Shown: positions 8,725 to 18,356 of the stretch, one piece after another | Position numbering within the stretch: position 1 is the stretch's first letter | How the letters are laid out: each line of letters starts with the position of its first letter | Source of the DNA: PALSA-1003 sp963791945 | Lineage (GTDB): Bacteria > Pseudomonadota > Gammaproteobacteria > Burkholderiales > Casimicrobiaceae | Assembly: GCA_963791945.1 (NCBI GenBank) | Contig: CAWBUD010000002.1 | Coordinates: 1,860,001-1,924,000 of the forward strand | Reading direction: 5' to 3' | Length of the DNA: 64,000 bases | Program-made: the position numbers and the translations under genes | The notes under the pieces: generated by a model | What the model was told of the DNA's origin: nothing | Database searches by the model: none | Seen by the model: only the letters and a program-made list of their open reading frames with translations

Positions 8725-11471
8725 TGGCGCGCTCCCCGCGACGCCTGCGCCGCAGCCGGCGCGATCTTCACGCGCACGATGTCGGCGCCGGAGCCGGTCG
8801 CGTCGGTGAGATCGAGCGACATGGTCGCGAGCGAGTTCATGCTGGGAACGCCGAAATCCTTGGTGAACGGCGTCTCCCAGTGGTCGAACTGGCCGAGCAG
8901 CAGCAGCGTGTCGGGTCGGATGCCCTGCCTGAGGACGGCGCGGCCGCGGACGCATCGCTGCGGCGTCGCGATCTCCACGGGCTCGCCGTCGACGATTCCC
9001 AGCTTTTCGGCCGTGCGCGTGTTGATGATCACGCCTTTATGGCCCGCGACGTTGTCGGCGACCTCCTTGATGAGCTGCATGCCGACGTTGGCGCCCCACG
9101 CATATTGCATGCTGCGCGCGGTCAGCAGCCAGAACGGGTAATCCTTCGGCGTGCCGCCCGCCTTGACGACCGCCGCGATCCAGGGCGCGGTGAAATCTTT
9201 GCACGCGGGCAGCGCCTGATATTCCTTGAGCTGCGTGTCCCACCAGTGCATGTCGTTCTCGTGCAGCCGACGACCGAGCTCGACGCCGACGCGGGCCAGG
9301 CGCTCCTGATACGGCAGCTCGAAACGCAGACCCTGCCTGACGAGCTCGGGGAAGAGGTACCAGTTCACGCGCGGATAAGGCTTCGTCGCGAGGCCGTGCT
9401 CCTTCCACCACTCGAGACCGTGCTGCTCGCGGCCGTCGCTCAACTCCGCGCTCGCCGCGCGGCACACCGCATCCCAGACCTTCGCCGGCGGATGCGCCTC
9501 GGTCGTCGGCAGCGAGAAGTCCCCGCTCGAGCCCTTGAGCGGGGCGCCCGCCGCGCCGCGGTTGATCGCCGCGTTGTACTTCTCGAGCAGGCCCAGGCGC
9601 TGCGCAAGCTCGGTGGCAATGGCAGTGAAGTCGCGTGTGTCGCCGCGCGGAGCGACCGCCGGCTGCCGGAGGGCGAAACCCTGCCGGTCCCAGAACTGCT
9701 CGACGAACTTCGAGCCCCCGATGCGGATGAGCTGCAGGCTTTCGAGATCGGTGGCCTCGGGAAGCAACAGGTCGGCGAAATGATTGGTCTCGTCGCGGGT
9801 GTACGCGAAGGCCACCGTGAACGGAAAGCGCGCCATCTTGTCGGCGACGGCCGCGGTGTCCCAGAACGAGATCGCCGGGTTGGTGCGGTAGACGAACCAG
9901 ACGTCCGGCAGCGTGACGCGCGGCAGACCCTTCGGCGTCTCGTCGAGGAACATCCACGAGAAATGCGTAGGCCCGAGCGCCTGGCTCCAGGGGCCATTGC
10001 CCGCGAGCGGCACCATCGTCCGATACGCGTTGCGGATATTCGGCCGCGGCGACCAGCGCGCCTTGTCGGTGGGGTTGAGCGGATAGGCCATGAAGCCGTC
10101 CGGCCCGGGCTGCACGCTCTCGATCCGCGCGGTCACCTGGCGATTCAGGCGCACGGTGGTGCCAAGCGTGCCGCCAGGGACTTCGAGCGCCCCGACGAGC
10201 GCGGCGAGCATCGTGCGCGCCCACACGCATTCGTATCCGCCCCAGCCGTTGTTGACGGTCTTGCCGAGGCTCACCGCGACCGGACGATAGGGTAGCGTGA
10301 CGCCGTCGATGTCGATCGTTTCCCCGATGCGTGCGTGCGCGACGAATTCCTGCGCAACACGGCGCATCGTCGTGGCGGGAACGTCGCAGACACCTTCCGC
10401 CCACTCGGGCGTGTACGGCGCCATGTGAGCGACGAGCCTGGTGAACGCTGTCTCGCCGGCGAGGCGGCCTTCCGCAAGCACTTCTTCGTCCGCGCCGATC
10501 TCCACGGCGTCGGCCTCGAACCGTCCTTCCAGCGCCTCGGCGAGGCCGGGCGTGTCGTACGGGATGGTCGCGTTGCGCGCGGTGTCCCAGACCAGCGGCT
10601 TGCGCGTCCGGGAATCGCGCAGGTAGTAACCGTTCGGCCCGACGAGATACGGCGACGCCGTGTAGCGGGACAGGAACGCGACGTCGAGCTTCTCGCGCGG
10701 AATCTCGTGGAGCAGCACATGAACCAGGGCGTAGAGGAACGCGGCGTCGGTCTTGGGCTTGATCGGAACCCACTCCGCCGAGCAGGCGCCCGTGACCGAC
10801 AGATGCGGCTCGACCTGCACGCGCTTCATCCCGCGGATGCGGGCGTTGGCGTGGCGCCAGACGCCGACCACGCCGCCAGAGGCTTCGACGTTGGCGCCGC
10901 AGGAAATCAGGTAATCGGTGAGCGGCGTGTCCGGCGAGACCGTGAACGCGCGGTGCCAGAACTCGCCGTAGAGGTGCTCGGAGTGGTAGCACTTCACCCC
11001 CTGCCCCGAGCCGAAGCCCATGTCGATCGGGCCCCAGGCCGCGAGAAGCGCCGGGAAGGTGCCCATGTACGACTGCGGCGTGCCGCCGCCGCCGAAGCTC
11101 GCGGCGACGCGCGGATAGCCCGATTCGTCGCTGAGTCCGCGTTCGCGCACACCGTTCAGCCGATCGACGATCAGCGCGAATGCTTCGTCCCAGCCGATCG
11201 GCACGAACCCGGGATCCTCATCGCGGCCTTTGCGCGGGTTCGTCCGCTTCATCGGCGCGAGCACGCGATGCGGGCTGTAGGTCTTCTGCACGAGTCCGTA
11301 GGCTTTGACGCAGACCTTGCCGCCGCCGGGGTGGACCTCGCTTGCGCAGAAATTCGGCTCGACCTCGGTCGCGACGCCGTCGACGACCTTGACCGTGAGC
11401 AGATCGGGCCCCGCGACGCACTGATAGCAGTACGTCGGAACGCGACGGCTGCCGTCGCGCAGATCGTTCAT
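8721..11471 (-). CDS. Molybdopterin oxidoreductase catalytic subunit, phenylacetyl-CoA:acceptor oxidoreductase type (PadB-like)
   Basis: A 916-residue DMSO-reductase-family protein. The N-terminus has an iron-sulfur motif with cysteines at 15, 18 and 54 and a further one at 42; the usual third Cys of a CX2CX3C motif is absent. Body motifs such as GWDEAF, PVAVSLGKTVNNGWGG and LLTARSMQYAWGANVG are typical of the molybdopterin domains. No twin-arginine signal is present, so the enzyme should face the cytoplasm. Adjacency to phenylacetate-CoA ligase and 4-hydroxybenzoyl-CoA reductase makes phenylacetyl-CoA:acceptor oxidoreductase, which oxidises the alpha carbon to the phenylglyoxylyl level, the best call. 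Substrate assignment is inference; the family call is firm. Confidence 0.78.
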   Translation of the reverse strand: MNDLRDGSRRVPTYCYQCVAGPDLLTVKVVDGVATEVEPNFCASEVHPGGGKVCVKAYGLVQKTYSPHRVLAPMKRTNPRKGRDEDPGFVPIGWDEAFALIVDRLNGVRERGLSDESGYPRVAASFGGGGTPQSYMGTFPALLAAWGPIDMGFGSGQGVKCYHSEHLYGEFWHRAFTVSPDTPLTDYLISCGANVEASGGVVGVWRHANARIRGMKRVQVEPHLSVTGACSAEWVPIKPKTDAAFLYALVHVLLHEIPREKLDVAFLSRYTASPYLVGPNGYYLRDSRTRKPLVWDTARNATIPYDTPGLAEALEGRFEADAVEIGADEEVLAEGRLAGETAFTRLVAHMAPYTPEWAEGVCDVPATTMRRVAQEFVAHARIGETIDIDGVTLPYRPVAVSLGKTVNNGWGGYECVWARTMLAALVGALEVPGGTLGTTVRLNRQVTARIESVQPGPDGFMAYPLNPTDKARWSPRPNIRNAYRTMVPLAGNGPWSQALGPTHFSWMFLDETPKGLPRVTLPDVWFVYRTNPAISFWDTAAVADKMARFPFTVAFAYTRDETNHFADLLLPEATDLESLQLIRIGGSKFVEQFWDRQGFALRQPAVAPRGDTRDFTAIATELAQRLGLLEKYNAAINRGAAGAPLKGSSGDFSLPTTEAHPPAKVWDAVCRAASAELSDGREQHGLEWWKEHGLATKPYPRVNWYLFPELVRQGLRFELPYQERLARVGVELGRRLHENDMHWWDTQLKEYQALPACKDFTAPWIAAVVKAGGTPKDYPFWLLTARSMQYAWGANVGMQLIKEVADNVAGHKGVIINTRTAEKLGIVDGEPVEIATPQRCVRGRAVLRQGIRPDTLLLLGQFDHWETPFTKDFGVPSMNSLATMSLDLTDATGSGADIVRVKIAPAAAQASRGARQ

Positions 11472-11875
11472 GCGAGGCCCGCCTTGGCCGCCTTGGCGGC
11501 GAGCCGCGCCTCGGTGGTCTTCAGATCGACGATGAAGCGGTGATGCCGGCCGCGACAGATCTGGTCGATGGCGTCACGACCCTCGACGTCCAGCGTGACC
11601 GCGCGACCCTTGACCTCGCCCACGGTCACCTTGATCTCGACAGGCATGCCGATCAGCGTCGCGGCGAGATGATCGAGCTCGATGCGCGTACCGACCGAAT
11701 CCTCGCCCGGATCGAGGTGAGCCAACAGCAGTTCTCGACACGCGATCTCGACGTCGCGCACGAGCATGGGCGTCGCGTACACGCGCGCCTTCTCGCCCAT
11801 GAAGCCGATCGTTCGGTCACGGTCCACGGTCAATTTCGAGGTTGCAGTCACGCCCGGCGCAAGTGAAGCCTTCAT
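11468..11875 (-). CDS. Hot-dog acyl-CoA thioesterase, fluoroacetyl-CoA thioesterase-like
   Basis: A 135-residue hot-dog-fold protein resembling the FlK/thioesterase family, seen in TPMLVRDVEIACRELLLAHLDPGEDSVGT and the later GMPVEIKVTVGEVKGRAV region. It would hydrolyse an acyl- or aroyl-CoA. The ATG at 11875 has GGAGA seven bases upstream. Its stop overlaps the padB-like start as ATGA, so it is made together with the oxidoreductase. A natural role would be release of CoA from the oxidised product or from dead-end CoA esters; that is inference from position only. It separates the transporter genes from the catabolic genes. Confidence 0.75.
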   Translation of the reverse strand: MKASLAPGVTATSKLTVDRDRTIGFMGEKARVYATPMLVRDVEIACRELLLAHLDPGEDSVGTRIELDHLAATLIGMPVEIKVTVGEVKGRAVTLDVEGRDAIDQICRGRHHRFIVDLKTTEARLAAKAAKAGLA

Positions 11876-11924
11876 CGGTTTCTCCAGATCACTTTGGGTT
11901 GTCGTTCGAGTGTCGTATGCCGCT

Positions 11925-12626
11925 TCACAGGCCGAGATAGGCCTGCTGCACCTTGGGATTGCCGAGCAGTTCGGCAGCGCCGCCCGAGAGCGCGATGCGC
12001 CCGACTTCGAGCACGTACGCACGATCGGCGATTGCCAGGGCGGCGTGGGCGTTCTGATCGACCAGCAGGATGGTCGTCGCCGCGGTCTTGAGCGAGCGGA
12101 TGATGCCAAATATCTCGGCGACGATGCGCGGCGCAAGCCCCATGCTCGGCTCGTCGAGCAGCAGCAGCTTCGGCCGCGTCATCAGGGCGCGACCGATCGC
12201 CAGCATTTGCTGCTGTCCTCCCGAAAGCGTTCCCGCCGTCTCGCGTCGCTTTGCAGCCAGGATCGGAAACAGCGCGAACACGCGCTCGAGCGCACCGGCG
12301 ATCTCACGGGCGGGTCGAACGAATGCGCCGAGCCGCAGGTTGTCTTCGACCGACAGCGGTCCGAACACCTGCCGGCCCTCGGGAACCTGGACGATGCCCA
12401 TCTTCACCCGCTGATGCGGCGACGCGCGCGTTACGTCCGAACCCTCGAAGCGCACCCGCCCTCCCGACGCCGGCTGCACGCCGGAGAGCACGCGCAGCAG
12501 CGTCGTCTTGCCCGCGCCGTTGGCGCCGACCAGCGCAACGAGCTCCCCCCGCTTGACGTGGAGATCGACGTCGGCGAGCACGGGGATGCGCCCGTAGCGA
12601 TTCGACAAGGCCGCGACCTCAAGCAT
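11925..12626 (-). CDS. livF: ABC transporter ATP-binding protein LivF-like
   Basis: A 233-residue ATPase with Walker A GANGAGKTT, signature LSGGQQQM and Walker B LLLLDEP. It is the second ATPase of a branched-chain amino acid type importer. The ATG at 12626 is chosen for the usual MLEV opening and GAGG upstream; it overlaps the end of the livG-like gene by eight bases. Transporters of this class commonly sit with aromatic catabolic genes and import aromatic acids, which fits this operon. Confidence 0.93.
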   Translation of the reverse strand: MLEVAALSNRYGRIPVLADVDLHVKRGELVALVGANGAGKTTLLRVLSGVQPASGGRVRFEGSDVTRASPHQRVKMGIVQVPEGRQVFGPLSVEDNLRLGAFVRPAREIAGALERVFALFPILAAKRRETAGTLSGGQQQMLAIGRALMTRPKLLLLDEPSMGLAPRIVAEIFGIIRSLKTAATTILLVDQNAHAALAIADRAYVLEVGRIALSGGAAELLGNPKVQQAYLGL

Positions 12627-13401
12627 GATCGACCTCGTTCGCATCCGCCGCGCCCAGATAGGCCTCGATCACGCGCGGATCGGCGCGGATTTCCTCCGCC
12701 GACCCTTCGCTCAGGAGACGTCCGTAGTCGAGAACCAGGATGTGATCGGAGACGCCCATGACCAGGCGCATGTTGTGCTCGACCAGAACGACCGTCGTTC
12801 CCGCAGCGGCGAGCTGCTTGATCAGAGCGTCGATTTCCTGCGCCTCGGTCGGGTTGAGCCCGGCGGCGGGCTCGTCGAGCAAAAGCATGATCGGCTCGGC
12901 GGCCAGCGCACGCGCGATCTCGAGGCGCTTGAGGGCACCATACGGCATCGCCGCCGCGCTGATCTCCGCGTAGCCTTCGAGCCCGAGGAACCGCAGCAAT
13001 TGCAGCGCGTGCGCGCGGCACTCCCGCTCGGCGCGAGCCTGGCGCGGCGTATGGAGCATTGCCGCCCACAGGCCGCAACGCTCGCGCAGATGGCGCCCGG
13101 TCATGACGTTCTCGAGCGCCGTCATGTTCAAGAAGATCTGGAGGTTCTGGAACGTGCGGCCGATGCCGGCGGCGGCGAATGCGTGCGGCGGCGCACCGGT
13201 GAGATCGCGCTCGTCGAATACGATGCGCCCTGCACTTGGCACGTAGACGCCGGTCAAGAGGTTGAGCAATGTCGTCTTGCCGGCGCCGTTCGGACCGATG
13301 ATCGAATGGATCGTCCCGCGACGGATCTGCCACGAGAGATCATCGATCGCGTGGACGCCGCCGAACTCTTTCGACAGGTGCTCGACGCGCAGCGCAGTCA
13401 T
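12619..13401 (-). CDS. livG: ABC transporter ATP-binding protein LivG-like
   Basis: A 260-residue ATPase with Walker A GPNGAGKTT, a GIGRTFQNLQIF segment typical of LivG, and Walker B MLLLDEP followed by AAGLNPTEA. The expected signature serine-glycine motif is replaced by the region MPYGALKRLEIARAL, as in many LivG proteins. Its start overlaps the stop of the livM-like gene as ATGA and its end overlaps livF. It would power import together with livF. Confidence 0.93.
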   Translation of the reverse strand: MTALRVEHLSKEFGGVHAIDDLSWQIRRGTIHSIIGPNGAGKTTLLNLLTGVYVPSAGRIVFDERDLTGAPPHAFAAAGIGRTFQNLQIFLNMTALENVMTGRHLRERCGLWAAMLHTPRQARAERECRAHALQLLRFLGLEGYAEISAAAMPYGALKRLEIARALAAEPIMLLLDEPAAGLNPTEAQEIDALIKQLAAAGTTVVLVEHNMRLVMGVSDHILVLDYGRLLSEGSAEEIRADPRVIEAYLGAADANEVDHA

Positions 13402-14384
13402 CTACCCTCCCGGTGAAAGTAGTCGGCGAGCGTCGGCACGACGCCGCGCGGGAGGAAGATCATCGTGAGCATCATCAGCGCGCCGAAGACGACCATTTCG
13501 TAGTCCTTCAGCAGCGTCAGGACCTGCGGGAGCACGGTGAGGACCGCGGCGCCGACAACGGCGCCGAAGACCGACGCCATGCCCCCGAACACGACCATCG
13601 TCACCAGTTCGATCGAGTGCATGAACGACGCCTTGGCGGGCGTGATGAAGCCGGCGTAGTAGGCGGTGAGCCCGCCGGCCGCGGCTGCGAAGACGGCGGA
13701 AATGACGAACACCATGAGCTTGTGCCGGGCGCTGTCGATGCCGGCCATTTCGGCGGCGATCTCCGATGTGTGCAGAGCGCGGAGAGCGCGGCCGACCGGC
13801 GATTCGATGATGTTCTGCGCCAGCCACACCGCGAGCAGCAGACAACCGGCAATCACCCAGTACCAGTTGCGCTCGCCCTGTATGACCAGGCCGAAAACCG
13901 ACATGGGCGGCACCGCCATGCCGTCGGGTCCGCCGGTCAGGCCGTCCTCGGTGGAGATGACGATCGAAACGATGATGCCGAGCCCGAGCGTCGCCATGGC
14001 GAGGTAATGTCCGTGAAGCCGGAGAATCGGCCGGCCCACGATGAACGCCAGCAGCGCGACCCCCGCCGTCGCCGCGCCGAGTGCCGCGAGCGGTGGCCAG
14101 CCATAGCGCGACGCGAGCAGCGCGGAACCGTAGGCGCCCAGGCCGAAGAAACCCGCGTGGCCGAGACTGATCTGCCCGGCATAACCGATGAGCAGGTTCA
14201 GGCCGACGCAAACGATCGCGTTCAGGCCGACGAGGATCGCGACGTCGTAGAAATAGTTGTTCGCGATCGCCAGCGGCGCAAGCGCGATGACAAGCGCCAG
14301 CAACGTCATCCCGCCGGTGCGGGAACTGGCCCACCAGAAGTTCGTCGCGTCCCGACGGTCAGACGCGAACGCTTTGGAGTGCAC
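13398..14384 (-). CDS. livM: ABC transporter permease LivM-like
   Basis: A polytopic inner-membrane permease of the LivM family, with the conserved LNLLIGYAGQISLGHAGFFGLGAYGSALL block and the EAA-like region VGRALRALHTSEIAAEMAGI. The start is uncertain. A GTG at 14384 has GGAATC upstream and overlaps the end of livH by 26 bases, giving 328 residues. An internal ATG at 14309 gives about 303 residues and would still include all membrane segments. Longer upstream reading overlaps livH and is not credible. Confidence 0.88.
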   Translation of the reverse strand: MHSKAFASDRRDATNFWWASSRTGGMTLLALVIALAPLAIANNYFYDVAILVGLNAIVCVGLNLLIGYAGQISLGHAGFFGLGAYGSALLASRYGWPPLAALGAATAGVALLAFIVGRPILRLHGHYLAMATLGLGIIVSIVISTEDGLTGGPDGMAVPPMSVFGLVIQGERNWYWVIAGCLLLAVWLAQNIIESPVGRALRALHTSEIAAEMAGIDSARHKLMVFVISAVFAAAAGGLTAYYAGFITPAKASFMHSIELVTMVVFGGMASVFGAVVGAAVLTVLPQVLTLLKDYEMVVFGALMMLTMIFLPRGVVPTLADYFHREGR

Positions 14385-15234
14385 CAAGGATTCCACGAGG
14401 CCGGAAGAACAGGACGACAAGCATGACGACAAAAGCGACGACGTCCTTGTAGGCCGAGGAAACGTAGCCGGCCGACAGGCTCTCGAGCAGCCCCAGAGCC
14501 AGGCCGCCGACGATCGCGCCGGCAAAACTGCCGAGGCCACCCAGGATGGCCGCCGCGAAGCCCTTCAGTCCCAGCATGACGCCGACGTCGTACGAGGTGA
14601 AAGTAATCGGCGCGATGAGCACGCCTGCGATCGCACCCAGCGCCCCCGCGAGGCCAAAGCTCGCGAACAGCACCTTAGCGACGTCGATGCCGACGAGCTG
14701 GGCTGCGAGTCGGTTGTGCGACGTGGCAAGCATCGCCTTGCCGAGGAGGGTCCGGCCGAAGAACCACGACAGCGCGGCGACGATCAGCACCATCGCTCCG
14801 AGCACCCAGAGGCTTTGCGGCACGATGGTCGCGCCGAGCATTGCAATCGGCCGGTCCCCCGAGAATGCCGGCAGCGGATGGATCTTCTTGTCCCAGACGA
14901 GCTGCGCCAGGCCACGCAGGAAGATCGAAGCGCCGATGGTGATGATGATCAATGTCACCACGTCGGCCCGGCGCGCACGCTCGACCGCCAGCTTCTCCAG
15001 AACCAGGCCGATCACGGATGCGATCACCACGGCCGCTCCAATCGCCAGCGGCAGCGGCACGCCGGTGGCGACCAGCGATACCGCGCTCATCCCGCCGATC
15101 ATGACGAACTCGCCTTGGGCAAAGTTGATGACGCGGCTCGCGTTGAAGATGATCGAATACCCCAACGCCACCAGCGCATAGACGGAGCCGGCGGTCAGCC
15201 CGCCGGCGATGAACTGGGTCCACTGACCGCCCAT
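14359..15234 (-). CDS. livH: ABC transporter permease LivH-like
   Basis: A 291-residue permease of the LivH family. The N-terminus has GGLTAGSVYALVALGYSIIF followed by NFAQGEFVMIGG, the typical LivH pattern. The C-terminus has GLGSFAGAIVGGLALGLLES. About eight hydrophobic segments are visible. It follows the binding-protein gene by 16 bases in the same operon and would pair with the downstream livM-like permease. Confidence 0.93.
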   Translation of the reverse strand: MGGQWTQFIAGGLTAGSVYALVALGYSIIFNASRVINFAQGEFVMIGGMSAVSLVATGVPLPLAIGAAVVIASVIGLVLEKLAVERARRADVVTLIIITIGASIFLRGLAQLVWDKKIHPLPAFSGDRPIAMLGATIVPQSLWVLGAMVLIVAALSWFFGRTLLGKAMLATSHNRLAAQLVGIDVAKVLFASFGLAGALGAIAGVLIAPITFTSYDVGVMLGLKGFAAAILGGLGSFAGAIVGGLALGLLESLSAGYVSSAYKDVVAFVVMLVVLFFRPRGILGALQSVRV

Positions 15235-15250
15235 GCGGGGTCCCTCCCGA

Positions 15251-16429
15251 CTACATCGCGCCGTCTTTCACGAGCACCCAGTTGCCGTTGCGCACCTCCA
15301 GCATGCGGAATGCGCTCAAGTCGAGGCCCATATGGTCGGTGCTCGACATGTTGACCACTCCGCCGGTACCGACGTAGCCTCGGGTGCTTTCGATGGCGTC
15401 GCGCACCTTCATCTTGTCGGTGCCCCCGGCGCGCTTGATCGCGTCCACGGCGATCATGAGCCCGTCGTAGGCGTGGCCGCCGAAGGTCGAGACGTCGGAT
15501 TTGTACTTCGCCTCGTAGTCGTGCTTGTAGGCGACGACCACCGGCTTCTGGGCATCGCTGTCGGGCAGGATGTCCGCGACCAGCAGTGCTGCGGCGGGAA
15601 GGCGCACGCCTTCCGCGGCGTCGCCGGCGAGCTTGATGAATTCCTTCGAGGCGACGCCGTGCGACTGATACAGCGGCATCGTGAGGCCGAGCTGCTTGTA
15701 ATTCTTGGTGACGATCGCCGGTCCCTGCCCGAATCCGGCATTGAGCACCGCCTGAACGCCGGGCGTCCCTCTGATCTTGGTGAGCTGCGCAGTCATGTCG
15801 GTGTCCGCGGCGCCGTAACTCTCGTCGGCGACGATTTCGACGCCATATCTGCCGGCAACCTTCAGGCATTCGGCGCGCATCGACTTGTCGAAACCACCGG
15901 CGCCTGAGATCAGGGCGAGCTTGGTGAGTCTGCGGCCGCGCGCGTCGGCAAAGATCTTCTCGCAGGCCATGCGGTCCGTGTGCGGGGTCTTGAACACCCA
16001 CTTCTTGACAGGCTCGATGATGACCACCGCTCCGGCGAGCGAGATCAGCGGCACCTGCGCCTGCTCGACGAGCGGAACGGCCGCCATGGTCGTGCCGGTG
16101 GTCGACCCGCCGACGATGACGTCCACCTTGTCCTGCTCGAGCAGGCGCTTGGTAAACGTGCGCGCCTTGTCGGCGTCGCCCCCGTCGTCGTAAACCACGA
16201 GCTCCAGTTTGCGGCCGATCACGCCGCCGCCTGCATTGATGCGCTCGATATACATTTCGAGCGTCTTCTGCTCGGGATCGCCCAGAAACGCCGCAGGTCC
16301 CGTCACGGAAAGAAACGCACCGATCCGAATCGGTTCCTGGCCCGACGCCGGCCCGACGGCCCAGACTGCGCCGACGAACGCGATCGCCGCGACCAGCAAT
16401 AGCCCGCGCGCCTTGCAGATAGCTGCCAT
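15251..16429 (-). CDS. Periplasmic substrate-binding protein, LivK-like
   Basis: A 392-residue type 1 periplasmic binding protein. The N-terminal ~30 residues form a Sec signal peptide ending in a GPASGQ region. The mature start PIRIGAFLSVTGPAAFLGDP and later GVIGRKLELVVYDD are family hallmarks. GGAGGAG lies seven to nine bases before the ATG. It is the first gene of the long minus-strand run and divergent from the GNAT gene, so the promoter for the operon should be between 16430 and about 16580. The ligand is unknown; an aromatic acid is the simplest guess. Confidence 0.92.
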   Translation of the reverse strand: MAAICKARGLLLVAAIAFVGAVWAVGPASGQEPIRIGAFLSVTGPAAFLGDPEQKTLEMYIERINAGGGVIGRKLELVVYDDGGDADKARTFTKRLLEQDKVDVIVGGSTTGTTMAAVPLVEQAQVPLISLAGAVVIIEPVKKWVFKTPHTDRMACEKIFADARGRRLTKLALISGAGGFDKSMRAECLKVAGRYGVEIVADESYGAADTDMTAQLTKIRGTPGVQAVLNAGFGQGPAIVTKNYKQLGLTMPLYQSHGVASKEFIKLAGDAAEGVRLPAAALLVADILPDSDAQKPVVVAYKHDYEAKYKSDVSTFGGHAYDGLMIAVDAIKRAGGTDKMKVRDAIESTRGYVGTGGVVNMSSTDHMGLDLSAFRMLEVRNGNWVLVKDGAM

Positions 16430-16584
16430 GGCAAACTCCTCCTCCAGTGAATCTGGATCGTGTATTCTGGTACCGAAATGCGCTTATTGAATTTGATCTG
16501 GGTCATCCTTTGAAGCTGTCGACACGATCCAAGCGAAGGCAACGCAGCGCGAGTGGGCCGGCGATCGGCGGCAGCCCGCGAGGT

Positions 16585-17061
16585 ATGGCTCGCAAGTCCG
16601 TGCTCGTCCGGCCGGTCCGCAGGGGCGACCTCGACCAGGTCATCGCCATCGACGCCACGGTGACCGGGCTCGAGAAGCGCGACTACTGGCGATCGATCTT
16701 CCGGCGATACGGCGAGTCCGGCGACCCGGGACGGCAATTCCTGGTAGCGGACGCCGGCGAGCGCGTCGTCGGCTTCGTCATCGGCGAAGTACGCGATTGG
16801 GAATTCGGCTCGCCTCCCTGCGGCTGGGTGTTCGCGATCGACGTCAAGCCTGACGCCCGCCTGACCGGGATCGGCACGCAGCTCGTCGAGGGGATTTGCG
16901 CCGGCTTCCAGCGCGCCGGCGTGCGCAAGGTGCGCACGATTCTCGGGCGGGACAACACGCTGATCCTGTCGTTTTTTCGCAGCCAGGGCATGATGGCGGG
17001 CCCGTTCATCCCGCTCGAAATGGAACTCGACCGACGCCCGCCGCCGGCCCGCGAGCCGTAA
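16585..17061 (+). CDS. GNAT-family N-acetyltransferase
   Basis: A 158-residue acetyltransferase domain. The opening VLVRPVRRGDLDQVIAID, the central VVGFVIGEV strand and the acetyl-CoA loop region DARLTGIGTQLVEGI are recognisable GNAT elements. The substrate is not predictable. The ATG at 16585 gives a normal domain length but has a GAGG placed very close to it, so the start is not certain; the open frame continues upstream to 16447. The stop is four bases before the Rrf2-like gene. Confidence 0.8.
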   Translation: MARKSVLVRPVRRGDLDQVIAIDATVTGLEKRDYWRSIFRRYGESGDPGRQFLVADAGERVVGFVIGEVRDWEFGSPPCGWVFAIDVKPDARLTGIGTQLVEGICAGFQRAGVRKVRTILGRDNTLILSFFRSQGMMAGPFIPLEMELDRRPPPAREP

Positions 17062-17065
17062 GGCG

Positions 17066-17563
17066 ATGAAACTGCAGAAGAACACCTCGCTCGCGCTGTA
17101 CAGCGTGCTGGAGTTCGCGACCGATCCCGACCGCCACATCTCGGCCGCCGAGATCGCGGCCAAGTACGGCGTGTCGCCACACCACCTCGCGAAGGTGCTC
17201 TCGGAGCTGGCCCGTGCCGGCGTGGTCGAATCGGTCCGCGGCGTGGGCGGCGGTTATCGCTTCGCCGGCAACGCGCGCCGGCTGACCCTGATGGACATCA
17301 TCCGCACGTTCGAAGATTTCTCGCCGCCGTCCGGGGACCGGCGCGAACCGGGCGAGCTCACGCCGGTAGGGAACGCGCTCGGGGCCGTCCTGTCGGAAAT
17401 CGATGAGATGGCCAAAGCGACCTTCGGCTCGATCACGCTGGCGACGATGCTGCGCCTGATCGAGCGACAGCAGCGCACCGCGGCCGGCGCTCCGTCGCGA
17501 CCGCCGAGCGCGCGCGACGCCGCCAACGCCCGGCGAAGAGCCAAGTCCGGCACTCCTGCCTGA
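17066..17563 (+). CDS. Rrf2-family transcriptional regulator without cluster cysteines
   Basis: A 165-residue winged-helix regulator of the Rrf2 family. The DNA-binding part covers roughly residues 1-75 (LALYSVLEFA, SAAEIAAKYGVSPHHLAKVL, VRGVGGGYRFA). Members such as IscR, NsrR and RsrR use cysteines to bind an iron-sulfur cluster; this protein contains no cysteine at all, so it must sense something else or rely on other residues. It lies directly after the GNAT gene and 37 bases before the SDR gene, which it may control. Confidence 0.82.
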   Translation: MKLQKNTSLALYSVLEFATDPDRHISAAEIAAKYGVSPHHLAKVLSELARAGVVESVRGVGGGYRFAGNARRLTLMDIIRTFEDFSPPSGDRREPGELTPVGNALGAVLSEIDEMAKATFGSITLATMLRLIERQQRTAAGAPSRPPSARDAANARRRAKSGTPA

Positions 17564-17600
17564 TTCGGCAGTGCGTGCGCGGGGAAAACGAGGGACGAGC

Positions 17601-18347
<747 letters not shown>

Positions 18348-18356
18348 GAGCGCGAC

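Noticed and set aside
16430..16584. GGTACC-centred palindrome before the first Liv operon as operator
   Set aside because: Symmetry does not extend usefully beyond the six-base core, which is expected by chance.
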